In this document: positions 18,105 to 26,149 of the stretch, one piece after another | How positions within the stretch are numbered: the first letter of the stretch is position 1 | Layout of the letters: each line of letters starts with the position of its first letter | NCBI RefSeq assembly: GCF_007677875.1 | Contig: NZ_VEDO01000015.1 | Span: 82,082-146,081 of the forward strand | Length of the DNA stretch: 64,000 nucleotides | Source of the DNA: Variovorax boronicumulans | GTDB taxonomy: Bacteria > Pseudomonadota > Gammaproteobacteria > Burkholderiales > Burkholderiaceae_C | Reading direction: 5' to 3' | Position numbers and translations under genes: made by a program | Notes under the pieces: model-generated | Seen by the model: only the letters and a program-made list of their open reading frames with translations | Databases searched by the model: none | Told to the model about the DNA's origin: nothing

Positions 18105-19724
18105 TCAACCCAGCAGGCGCCGGATCGTGTTGAGCAGCAGTTGCGGCTCGAAGGGCTTGGCCACGTGCGCGTCGAAGCCGGCATCCAGCGCCATGGCGCG
18201 GTCGTCCGGCCGGCCGAAGGCGGTCAGCGCGATGGCCGGCAGCCGCGGCAGGCCCGCCCGCGCCTCCAGCGTGCGCCAGTGGCGGATCAGCGCATAGCCG
18301 TCCTTGCCGGGCAGGCCGATGTCGCTGAGCAGCAGGTCGGGGCGGCACGCCTGCAGCGCAGCCAGGCCACCGTCGTGGTCGCCCGCGATGCTCACCTGCG
18401 CACCGCGGTCCTCCAGGATGTGGCCCAGCATGTCGGCCGCGTCGCGGTCGTCCTCCACGATCACCACCTTGCGCCCGCTCAGGCCCGCCAGCGCGGCATC
18501 GTCGAGCACGCCCGGCTGCGACTCGGGGGCCGGGCTGCCGTCGGCCGTGGTCGGCTGCAGCGGCAGCCAGACATGGGCGGTGGTGCCGGCGTCCAGGCCG
18601 GGGCTGCTCAGCGCCACGCCGCCGCCGTGCAGCTCGGCCAGGTGCTTGACGATGGACAGCCCCAGCCCCAGGCCGCCGCTGGCCCGCTTGCCGGGTGCCT
18701 CGCTCTGCGAGAACTTCTCGAAGACGCGGTCGAGGAAGGCCGGGGCGATGCCCTTGCCCTGGTCCGTCACCGTGAGTTCCAGCCGATCGGCCGTGCGCGT
18801 CAGCGCCACGCGCACGCTGCCGCCCGGGTGCGAGAACTTGATCGCGTTGTTGAAGATGTTCCAGAAAATCTGCTGAAAGCGCGCCGGGTCGAGCAGCACG
18901 GGACCCGTGGCCTGCAGTTGCAGATCCAGGTGCAGAGCCCGGCTGCCCAGCTGCTGGCGCATCGCGTCGATGGACGACTGCACCAGCGCCACCGGGTCGG
19001 CCAGCTCGCGCTGCAGTGCCAGCTTGCCCGAGTTGATGCGCGAGACGTCCAGGATGTCCGAGATGATGCGCGCCTGCGTCTGCGCGTTGCGCCGGATCGC
19101 ATCCAGCCCCTTGGCGATGTCCGGCGGCTGCGGCTTGCGCAGCAGCACGTGCACGTTCATGAGGATGGCGTTGAGCGGGTTGCGCAGCTCGTGCGACAGC
19201 ACGGCGACGAAGTCGTCCTTGGTGCGGCTGTTGCGCTCGGCGTTGGCGCGCGCGGCCTGCTCGCGTTCCAGCAGCAGCTGCTTGTAGCGCTGCTCCGTCT
19301 CGCGCAACTGGTCCTCGGCGATGCGTGCGCGGATCAGCGCCTGCACCGTGGCCACCAGGACGGCCGGCTCGACCGGGTGCTCCAGGTAAGCGTCGGCGCC
19401 CGAGTTCAGGCCGGCCACCTTGTCCGAACTCTCGATGAAGGTCGCCGACAGGTGCAGCACCGGCAGCACCACGGTCTCCGGCAGCTCGCGCATCATGCGG
19501 CATACCGCGAAGCCGTCCATGTCGGGCAGGTGCACGTCCAGCACCACGGCGGAGATGCCGCCGGCACGGGCGCGGTCCAGGCCCGTTGCGCCGCTGGTCG
19601 CCTCCACGGTCTGGAAGCCCGCCGCGCGCAGGATGCGGCAGGTTGAATAGCGGGTGGCGGGGTTGTCGTCGACCACCAGCACCTGGTGCTGGGAGCGGTC
19701 GATGGTGATGCTGACCTTGTGCAT
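18105..19724 (-). CDS. Hybrid histidine kinase (REC-HisKA-HATPase-REC), stressosome output
   Basis: A 539-residue cytoplasmic protein: receiver at residues 13-130 (phospho-acceptor Asp63 in VVLDVHLPDMDG), a coiled-coil linker (about 135-170), HisKA with His178 in LSHELRNPLN, an HATPase domain (DQGKGIAP, GGLGLGLSIVKHL), and a C-terminal receiver (VVIVEDDRDAADM, LLLSDIGLPGKDG, AKPFEP). In the first receiver the usual switch lysine is replaced by histidine (LEHPVEP, residues 114-120), which may weaken phosphorylation there. Start at 19724 gives MHKVSITIDRS. It follows the smaller kinase by 14 bases and is the last gene of the rsbR-rsbS-rsbT-rsbX-like operon, so it is a probable output of the stressosome. 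Confidence 0.88.
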   Translation of the reverse strand: MHKVSITIDRSQHQVLVVDDNPATRYSTCRILRAAGFQTVEATSGATGLDRARAGGISAVVLDVHLPDMDGFAVCRMMRELPETVVLPVLHLSATFIESSDKVAGLNSGADAYLEHPVEPAVLVATVQALIRARIAEDQLRETEQRYKQLLLEREQAARANAERNSRTKDDFVAVLSHELRNPLNAILMNVHVLLRKPQPPDIAKGLDAIRRNAQTQARIISDILDVSRINSGKLALQRELADPVALVQSSIDAMRQQLGSRALHLDLQLQATGPVLLDPARFQQIFWNIFNNAIKFSHPGGSVRVALTRTADRLELTVTDQGKGIAPAFLDRVFEKFSQSEAPGKRASGGLGLGLSIVKHLAELHGGGVALSSPGLDAGTTAHVWLPLQPTTADGSPAPESQPGVLDDAALAGLSGRKVVIVEDDRDAADMLGHILEDRGAQVSIAGDHDGGLAALQACRPDLLLSDIGLPGKDGYALIRHWRTLEARAGLPRLPAIALTAFGRPDDRAMALDAGFDAHVAKPFEPQLLLNTIRRLLG

Positions 19725-19738
19725 GGTGGCGCGGTCCT

Positions 19739-20608
19739 TCAGGCGGAGGGCTGGCCGTTCGCCGGCGCAGCGCGCAGCGGAATGCGCACATGGAAGGTGG
19801 AGCCCTGGTCCGGAACGCTGTCCATGCCCACGCTGCCGCCCAGCAGCTCGGCCAGCCGCTTGGACAGCGACAGGCCCAGCCCGGTGCCGCGCAGGCTTTT
19901 CTGGATCGGCGAGTCGACCTGCGAGAAGTCCTGGAAGATCGCGCCGTGGTACTCGCTCGCGATGCCGATGCCGGTGTCGGCCACGGCGAACCGGATCCAC
20001 TCCTGCCCGTCCTCGGACACGCGCTGGGCCGACACGCGCACCTCGCCCTGCTGCGTGAACTTCAGCGCATTGCTGATGTAGTTGCGCAGGATCTGCGCGA
20101 GCTTGCGGTCGTCGCTGAAGATCTGGGGCACGTCCACCGGGTCCTCGAAGATCAGCGAGACGGCGGGGTTGGTCAGCACCGGCTTGAACATGCCGCGCAG
20201 CGCTGCAAACAGGTCCACCATGTCGAACCAGCCGGGTGACACGTCGATGCGGCCGGCCTCCACCTTGGCCAGGTCCAGCAGGTCGTTGACGATCTCGGAG
20301 AACTCCAGCGCGTTCTGGTGGATGAACTGTACCTGGCGCTCCTGCTCGGCCGTCAGCGGGCCGTCCAGCCGGTCCAGCAGCAGCCGGGTCATGCTCTGGA
20401 TCGCGCCCAGGGGCGTGCGGAATTCGTGGCTCATGTAGGCCAGGAAGCGGCTCTTGAGCTCGTTGGCATGGCGCAATTCGGCGGCCTGCGTGTCCAGCTC
20501 GGCGTACAGCGCCAGCACGCCGCGGTTGGTCTCCTCGAGCTCCTCGGACAGCTGCGCCACCTGCGCCTGCGCGGCGGCGAGCTGCCGGGCCAGTGCGGCT
20601 TCATCCAT
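19739..20608 (-). CDS. Sensor histidine kinase without membrane segment
   Basis: A 289-residue soluble kinase. Residues 1-50 are a coiled coil (AAAQAQVAQLSEELEETNRG), HisKA holds His61 in YMSHEFRTPLGAI, and the HATPase domain has DTGIGIASEY and GTGLGLSLSKRLAELLGG. There is no sensory domain of its own, so it probably receives its signal from a partner protein such as RsbT or from the stressosome. AAAGGA precedes the ATG at 20608. The first 8 bases overlap the end of the RsbX-like gene, and the hybrid kinase follows, so the three are coupled. Confidence 0.87.
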   Translation of the reverse strand: MDEAALARQLAAAQAQVAQLSEELEETNRGVLALYAELDTQAAELRHANELKSRFLAYMSHEFRTPLGAIQSMTRLLLDRLDGPLTAEQERQVQFIHQNALEFSEIVNDLLDLAKVEAGRIDVSPGWFDMVDLFAALRGMFKPVLTNPAVSLIFEDPVDVPQIFSDDRKLAQILRNYISNALKFTQQGEVRVSAQRVSEDGQEWIRFAVADTGIGIASEYHGAIFQDFSQVDSPIQKSLRGTGLGLSLSKRLAELLGGSVGMDSVPDQGSTFHVRIPLRAAPANGQPSA

Positions 20609-21617
20609 GGGCGTTCCTTTGCAGCACGAGCACGGTGGCATCGTCGCGGCCGCGCAGATGCCCCTGCAGCAACCAGGCGGCCAGCAGAGTGGGGTCGCGT
20701 GCCACCAGGGGCGCCAGCGGCTCGGCGCGCCAGCGGCTCTGCAACCCGTCGCTGTGCAGCACGGCCACCGCATGGGGCGGCCACTCGGTGTGCACCGGCT
20801 CAAAGCGCCGGGCCTGCACGCCCAGCGTGCCATGCTGGGGAGCCAGGCTCCTGCTCTGCGTGCCGGAGACCAGCCGTGCGGCGATGTTGCCGGCCCCGGC
20901 CAGCTGCACGCGTGACGCGTCCAGCAGGGCGAGCGAGCCGGCGGCGCCGCGCGTGATGCGCAGTGCCCCGTGCATCCGTTCCAGCTGTTCCGTCAGCGGC
21001 GCGAACGGTGCCCGCACGAACTGCGCCACTGCGGCTTGCGAAGCCTCGGCCGCGTGCGGGCCATGGCCCAGACCGTCGGCCACCAGCACGGCCGCGCGCG
21101 CACCGTCCAGCGCCAGCGCCCAGGCATCGCCGCAGGCCTGTTCTCCCGGCGCGCGAACCATCACCGCGCCCCAGCGCCAGGCCGCAGGCGCGCGCTTGTG
21201 TGTCTCGGGGCGCACGCGCGCCAGCAGCACCGTGCCCACCCCGAGTTCGGAGTGCAGGTCGAAGTCACTGGCCAGCCGGCGCACCGCCCCCAGCCCCGTG
21301 CCCGGCGTGCCGCCGGTGGAAAAGCCATCGGCCAGCGCGCGCGCCGTGTCGGCGATGCCGGGGCCGTCGTCCAGCGCGAGTACCTCCACCTCGGGTTGCC
21401 CCAGCTGGCGCTGGGCGATCAGCAGCCGGCCGCCACGGGCGTGGCGCACGAGGTTGTTGCCCAGCTCGGTGACGACCAGCGCGAGCCGGCCGGCCGTGGT
21501 CGCGTCGAGCGCGAGCTGCGTGGCCAGCTGGGCTGCATGGCGGCGCGCTTCGCCCACCCGGCTGGCATCTCCCATGGGAAACAGCACGTGCGGCGTGCCG
21601 GGCTGGATCACTTCCAT
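20601..21617 (-). CDS. RsbX-like protein: GHKL ATPase fused to SpoIIE/PP2C phosphatase
   Basis: A 338-residue fusion. Residues 1-135 are an anti-sigma-factor-type GHKL ATPase (ELGNN at 51-55, DDGPGI at 83-88, GTGLGAVRRL near 106-115). The C-terminal part is a PP2C/SpoIIE phosphatase with Gly163-Asp164, ADGLGHG at 180-186, LHSDGLQSRW and RDDATVLVL. In stressosomes RsbX resets the complex by dephosphorylating RsbR and RsbS. The extra N-terminal ATPase resembles RsbT itself, so the protein may also act as a second switch kinase or bind RsbS; that is inference. The start overlaps the rsbT stop by 10 bases. Confidence 0.82.
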   Translation of the reverse strand: MEVIQPGTPHVLFPMGDASRVGEARRHAAQLATQLALDATTAGRLALVVTELGNNLVRHARGGRLLIAQRQLGQPEVEVLALDDGPGIADTARALADGFSTGGTPGTGLGAVRRLASDFDLHSELGVGTVLLARVRPETHKRAPAAWRWGAVMVRAPGEQACGDAWALALDGARAAVLVADGLGHGPHAAEASQAAVAQFVRAPFAPLTEQLERMHGALRITRGAAGSLALLDASRVQLAGAGNIAARLVSGTQSRSLAPQHGTLGVQARRFEPVHTEWPPHAVAVLHSDGLQSRWRAEPLAPLVARDPTLLAAWLLQGHLRGRDDATVLVLQRNAHG

Positions 21618-22015
21618 CGCGTGACGCTCACACAGGTGCCCTGGCCGACGGTGGACTGGATGTCGAACTCGTGCACCAGCCGGCGGCTGCCCGACAGGCC
21701 CAGGCCCATGCCCTTGCCAGAGGTCCAGCCGTCGGTCAGCGCCTGGGCGATGTCGGGGATGCCGGGGCCCTGGTCCCGAAAGCGCAGGCGCAGGCCGCGC
21801 CGCACGCCCTGCTCGACGACGTCCCAGCACATCTCGCCGCCACCGCCGTAGGTCACGGTGTTTCGCGAGAGCTCGCTCGCGGCCGTGATCATCTTGGTCT
21901 GGTCGACCAGCGAGAAGCCCAGCTGCTGCGTGAGCTTGCGCACCAGCTGGCGGCTGGCCACGATGTCGGGCTCGCCGCGCAGCGGCAGCTGGCCGCTGGG
22001 CTCAGTCGCGTTCAA
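21608..22015 (-). CDS. rsbT: RsbT, stressosome switch kinase
   Basis: A 135-residue GHKL serine/threonine kinase of normal RsbT length. The N-box is ELSRN within AASELSRNTVTYGGGG, G1 is DQGPGIPD and G2 is GKGMGLGLSGSRRL. In known stressosomes RsbT is held by RsbS and RsbR, phosphorylates them on stress, and is released to activate an output. Here no RsbU or sigma-B-type genes follow; the genes downstream are an RsbX-like fusion and two histidine kinases. The first 14 bases overlap the end of rsbS, and the end overlaps the next start. Confidence 0.9.
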   Translation of the reverse strand: MNATEPSGQLPLRGEPDIVASRQLVRKLTQQLGFSLVDQTKMITAASELSRNTVTYGGGGEMCWDVVEQGVRRGLRLRFRDQGPGIPDIAQALTDGWTSGKGMGLGLSGSRRLVHEFDIQSTVGQGTCVSVTRWK

Positions 22016-22379
22016 GAGACTCTCCGAGCTGGCCCTGCTCGAGCAGCTGCATGCCGCGCTTGACGTTGAGCGCCGTCTTCACGCCCTGCAGCGACAGGCC
22101 CAGCTCCACCAGCGTGATCGCCACGGCCGGCTGCATGCCGACTACCACCGTGGTGGCATCCAGCACGCGCGCGATGCCGGAAATCGACGCCAGCATGCGC
22201 CCGACGAAGGAGTCGACGATTTCCAGCGCCGAGATGTCGATCAGCACGCCGGTGGCGCCGGTGGTCTCGATCCTGGTGGCCAGGTCGTCCTGCAACTGCA
22301 CGGCCGTCTGGTCCTCCATGTCGACCTGGATGGTGACGAGCAGCGCGCTGCCCATCTGCAGGATGGGGATGCGGTACAT
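22002..22379 (-). CDS. rsbS: RsbS, stressosome STAS scaffold
   Basis: A 125-residue single STAS domain protein. The conserved phosphorylation loop DISALEIVDSFVGRML carries Ser57, matching the RsbT target serine of B. subtilis RsbS (Ser59). RsbS and RsbR together build the icosahedral stressosome core in the cytoplasm and sequester RsbT. The gene lies 10 bases after rsbR and overlaps rsbT by 14 bases. Confidence 0.92.
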   Translation of the reverse strand: MYRIPILQMGSALLVTIQVDMEDQTAVQLQDDLATRIETTGATGVLIDISALEIVDSFVGRMLASISGIARVLDATTVVVGMQPAVAITLVELGLSLQGVKTALNVKRGMQLLEQGQLGESLERD

Positions 22380-22389
22380 GGCCGTGGAC

Positions 22390-23226
22390 TCAGGCCGTGC
22401 GCGCGACGGTCCAGCCGCTGCGCTTGAGCGCCAGGGCCAGTGCCGCTGCCAGGCTGGCCTTGGTGGTCACGCCCTGCAGGTCCACGCCCAGGTGCACGAT
22501 GGTCTGTGCGATCTGCGGGCGCACGCCACTGATGATGCAGTCCGCGCCCATCAGGCGGATCGCCGTCACGGTCTTGATCAGGTGCTGCGCGACCAGCGTG
22601 TCCACGGTCGGCACGCCGGTGATGTCGATGATGGCCAGCTCCGATTCGGTCTCGACGATCTTCTGCAGAAGCGCCTCCATGACCATCTGCGTGCGGCTGG
22701 AGTCCAGCGTGCCGATCATGGGCACGGCCAGCACGCCTTCCCACAGCTTGATCACCGGCGTGGACAGTTCCAGCAGTTCTTCCTGCTGGCGCGCAATCAG
22801 TTCTTCACGCGTGCGCTGGAAGGCCGTCGCCGTCCATTGCGCCATGGCGTCGAGTTTGGTGGTGACGCTGACGACGGCCTGCAGCAGGGTCTGGCTGTCC
22901 TGGCCCAGGCGCTGCTGCAGTGCGGCGAAGATCGGCAGCTTGAGCGCCAGCACGAAAGCGCTGGTGTCGCCCGCACTCTGACCCTGCGCGGCCCGCGCGG
23001 CCGAAAGGGCCTCGAGCAGGCGGCGTGCGCCGGACCAGCCGGCACCATGCAGGTCGTCGGGCGCATCGCCCTGCAGGGCCTGCAGCAGCGCATCGAACAC
23101 ACCTTCGGCCTCTTCGCGGGTGGCAGCGCTGGCACTAGCGCCATGCGTGGCGGTGGTCCACGCCTGGAGCAGGGTGGCACGCTCGTCGCGCAACAGCGCG
23201 ATCAGGGTCTGGGCATGGGAAGCCAT
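22390..23226 (-). CDS. rsbR: RsbR, stressosome sensor
   Basis: A 278-residue protein with a helical N-terminal sensory domain (residues about 1-150) and a C-terminal STAS domain (about 155-275). The STAS signature AIIDITGVPTVDTLVAQHL contains Thr210, which aligns with Thr205 of B. subtilis RsbRA; the second RsbRA site (Thr171) corresponds to Ser176 here (GTLDSSR). The N-terminal domain shows no heme or flavin motif that I can recognise, so the stress sensed is unknown. GAGGA lies shortly before the ATG at 23226. First gene of the six-gene stressosome operon. An A/T-rich patch at 23280-23303 in the otherwise GC-rich 230-base gap upstream is the likely promoter area. Confidence 0.9.
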   Translation of the reverse strand: MASHAQTLIALLRDERATLLQAWTTATHGASASAATREEAEGVFDALLQALQGDAPDDLHGAGWSGARRLLEALSAARAAQGQSAGDTSAFVLALKLPIFAALQQRLGQDSQTLLQAVVSVTTKLDAMAQWTATAFQRTREELIARQQEELLELSTPVIKLWEGVLAVPMIGTLDSSRTQMVMEALLQKIVETESELAIIDITGVPTVDTLVAQHLIKTVTAIRLMGADCIISGVRPQIAQTIVHLGVDLQGVTTKASLAAALALALKRSGWTVARTA

Positions 23227-23457
23227 GGGGATCCTCGGGCAGGTCTTGTCGGACCGGTTGCGGGCGCACCGCACCGGTGTTTTTTGCCACATAAATTTTA
23301 GGAGTCGCGACAAGGGTTCCGCTGGCGGAGCATGCAAGTCGCGGCGTTGTCCTGCAAACAGGGAGCGTGGCCACCCTCAGGGCCGGCCGCGCACGGGCAC
23401 CAGCATCGGTCCGCCCATGCGCCTGCGCCGGGCCCCACGACAACAAAGGAAGCGTCC

Positions 23458-24621
23458 ATGGATGCACGACAGGAGGAGGCCCCGGAGCCCGTTGCCGCCG
23501 CGCCCGCGCCGGAGGGTGGGCATGCGCTGCCCGATGCGGCGGTCGACATGCGCAATGCTGCGCTGGCCGTGCTGGCGGTGCTGGCCTGCGTGTTCGCGTT
23601 GCGCTGGGCGGCGCAGGTGTTCATTCCCCTCATGATGAGCCTGCTGCTCACCTACGCGCTGTCGCCGGCGGTGGAGCGGCTGGCGCGCTGGCACGTCTCG
23701 CGCTGGATCGGCGCCGCTGTGGTGCTGCTCGCGTTGCTGGGTGCCATCGGCTTCACGGGTTACCGGCTGGCCGGCAGCGCCGGTGCGCTGCTCGACGCAC
23801 TGCCCGTGGCCGCCCAGAAGCTGCGCCTGCACATCCAGGCCAGCCAACGGCCCGGCGACGTGAGTGCGCTGAGCACCGTGCAAAAGGCCGCGGCCCACCT
23901 GGAGCAGGCGACCGAGGGCGCAGCCGAGCCGCCGCGCCGCGGCGTCCAGCGCGTGACCATCGAGCGGCCGCGGTTCAACGTACGCGACTACCTGTGGACC
24001 GGCACCATGGGCCTGATCAGCATGGCGCTGCAGCTCACGCTGGTGACCTTCATGACCTATTTCGCGCTGGCATCGGGCACGATGTTCCGGCGCAAGCTCG
24101 TGCGCATCAGCGGGGCCAGCTTCAGCCGGAAGAAGATCACCGTGCAGGTGCTGGACGACATCGTCGGCCACGTGGAGCGTTACCTGCTGGTGCAGATCCT
24201 CACCAGCGCCATCGTCGGCCTGGCCACCGGCATCGTGTTCTGGGCCTTCGGGCTGGAGAATGCCGCGGTCTGGGGCATCGTGGCCGGCGTCACCAACCTG
24301 ATTCCCTACCTGGGTTCGCTGCTGGTCATGGTGGGCGCCGGACTGCTCGCGCTGCTGCAGTTCGACAGCTACCACATGGCGCTGCTGATCGCCGGCAGCT
24401 CGCTGGCCATCCACACCCTGGTCGGCCAGCTGCTGGTGCCCTGGCTCACCAGCCGCACCAGCCGCATGAACCCGGTGGCGGTGTTCGTGGGCGTGATCTT
24501 CTGGGGCTGGCTCTGGGGCGTGCCGGGCCTGCTGCTGGGCATCCCGATCATGATGGTCATCAAGGCCATCTGCGACCACGTGGAAGACCTGCAGCCGGTG
24601 GGCGAGTTGCTCAGCGACTGA
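23458..24621 (+). CDS. AI-2E family transporter (PerM/TqsA type)
   Basis: A 387-residue inner-membrane protein. Two membrane segments follow a Pro/Ala-rich cytoplasmic N-terminus (residues 1-30), then a soluble stretch (about 105-170), then a cluster of five to six helices. The family signatures FIPLMMSLLLTYALSP, AAVWGIVAGVTNLIPYLGSLL and FWGWLWGVPGLLLGIPIMMVIK are present. Members include TqsA (autoinducer-2 export) and sodium/proton antiporters, so the substrate is open. AAAGGA precedes the ATG. It is divergent from rsbR and ends 11 bases inside the convergent hybrid kinase gene. Confidence 0.87.
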   Translation: MDARQEEAPEPVAAAPAPEGGHALPDAAVDMRNAALAVLAVLACVFALRWAAQVFIPLMMSLLLTYALSPAVERLARWHVSRWIGAAVVLLALLGAIGFTGYRLAGSAGALLDALPVAAQKLRLHIQASQRPGDVSALSTVQKAAAHLEQATEGAAEPPRRGVQRVTIERPRFNVRDYLWTGTMGLISMALQLTLVTFMTYFALASGTMFRRKLVRISGASFSRKKITVQVLDDIVGHVERYLLVQILTSAIVGLATGIVFWAFGLENAAVWGIVAGVTNLIPYLGSLLVMVGAGLLALLQFDSYHMALLIAGSSLAIHTLVGQLLVPWLTSRTSRMNPVAVFVGVIFWGWLWGVPGLLLGIPIMMVIKAICDHVEDLQPVGELLSD

Positions 24622-26149
24622 TCTTGTCGAGGAAACCCAGCAGTGCGTCGGGGTCGAGCGGCTTGACCAGGTGGTGGTCGAAGCCGGCCGCGGCCGTGGC
24701 TTCGCGGTCACGCTGCTGTCCCCAACCCGTCAGCGCCACCAGCAGCAGGTCGCGGCCCGCCGGGTGCTGGCGCAGGCGGCGCGCCAGCTCGTAGCCGTCC
24801 ATGCCGGGCATGCCGATGTCCAGGATGGCCAGTTCGGGCCGCAGTCCCGGCAGCAGCTCCAGCGCCTCGGCACCGCTGTAGGCGACCGCGGTGGCCATGC
24901 CGGCAGCGTCCAGGAACTCCGCCAGGCTGTCGGCCGCATCGCGGTTGTCGTCGACCACCAGAACGGTGCGCCGGGATGCCGTCGGCGCGGGTGCGTCGGC
25001 CAGTACCGCGGCGGCCGGCGTGGCCTGCAGCGGCAGCCGCACCGTGAACTCGCTGCCTTGGCCCAGCCCGGCGCTGTGTGCCGCGATGCGGCCGCCCTGC
25101 AGTTCGACCAGGCTGCGCGCCAGCGTGAGCCCGATGCCCAGGCCGCCCTGTGCCGCCTTGGACGCGCCGCTGGCCTGCACGAACATGTCGAACACGGTGT
25201 CCAGCATCTCGGGCGCGATGCCGATCCCGTCATCGCGCACACTGACCACGGCCTCGCCGCCCGTGGCCTGCGCGGCCAGCACGAGGTGGCCCCCGGGCGG
25301 CGTGTAGCGGGCGGCGTTGTTGAGCAGGTTGGCGAAGACCTGGGTCAGGCGCACGCCGTCGCCGTGCATGGGCAAGGGGGCATCGGGCAGCTGCAGTTGG
25401 AGGCGATGGCCCGCGGCGTCGATCAGCGGGCGGCTCAGTTCCACCGCGTCGCGCAGCACCTGCTGCAGATCGATGGCGGCGGTGTCCAGTTCGATCCGGC
25501 CCCGCGTGATGCGCGAGATCTCCATGAGGTCGTTGACCAGCCGCACCATGTGGTCGACCTGGCGCCGCATCATGTCGTAGTGGCGCTCGGCCTCGTCCGG
25601 GCCCGGGCGCTTGCGCTTGAGCAGCGTGAGCGCGGTCTGCAGCGGCGCCAGCGGGTTGCGCAACTCGTGCGCCAGCGTGGCCAGAAACTCTGTCTTGCGC
25701 TGGTCGGCCAGCCGCAAGCCTTCCAGCGTTGCGCGCAAGTCGTATTGCCGGTTGCGCGCGCGCAGTGCCGACCGCACCGAACTCACGAACGCCGCTACCC
25801 GCATCGGCCGCTCGATCACCGTGACGTTGGCCACACTGTCCATGGCCTCGGCCACGACGCGCGAATCGGCGCCCTGACGCGCCAGCACCAGCACCGGCAG
25901 ATCGGACCACGGTGGCTGTCGCTGCAGGGCCTGCGTAAGCCCTGTGGCAGCCGGCTCAGCGAGCGCCTCCTCGGCCAGCACCAACGCACCAGCGCCGTGT
26001 GCCAGTTCGTCCGCCAACGCGGCCAGTGTGGTGCAGTTCTGCACCTGCACGCCGGCGCGCTCGAGCACCGCCCGTGTCATCAGCGCGTCCCTCGCTGTCG
26101 CAGCACGCATCAGAACCCGGCGTTCGAGCGCGTCGGCAGCGTCGCTCAT
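24611..26149 (-). CDS. Hybrid histidine kinase coupled to KaiC
   Basis: A 512-residue protein. Residues 1-130 look like a degenerate receiver-type domain (ALVLAEEAL, LPVLVLARQGAD, IERPMRV) that lacks a normal acidic pocket and KP motif. HisKA has His161 in LAHELRNPLAPL; the HATPase domain has RDDGIGIAPE and GGLGIGLTLARSL; the C-terminal receiver has VLVVDDNRDAADS, LAILDIGMPGMDG and HHLVKPLDPD. The ATG overlaps the kaiC-like stop by 4 bases, so the kinase is translationally coupled to that ATPase and is its likely output or input partner. No DNA-binding response regulator is adjacent. Confidence 0.87.
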   Translation of the reverse strand: MSDAADALERRVLMRAATARDALMTRAVLERAGVQVQNCTTLAALADELAHGAGALVLAEEALAEPAATGLTQALQRQPPWSDLPVLVLARQGADSRVVAEAMDSVANVTVIERPMRVAAFVSSVRSALRARNRQYDLRATLEGLRLADQRKTEFLATLAHELRNPLAPLQTALTLLKRKRPGPDEAERHYDMMRRQVDHMVRLVNDLMEISRITRGRIELDTAAIDLQQVLRDAVELSRPLIDAAGHRLQLQLPDAPLPMHGDGVRLTQVFANLLNNAARYTPPGGHLVLAAQATGGEAVVSVRDDGIGIAPEMLDTVFDMFVQASGASKAAQGGLGIGLTLARSLVELQGGRIAAHSAGLGQGSEFTVRLPLQATPAAAVLADAPAPTASRRTVLVVDDNRDAADSLAEFLDAAGMATAVAYSGAEALELLPGLRPELAILDIGMPGMDGYELARRLRQHPAGRDLLLVALTGWGQQRDREATAAAGFDHHLVKPLDPDALLGFLDKISR

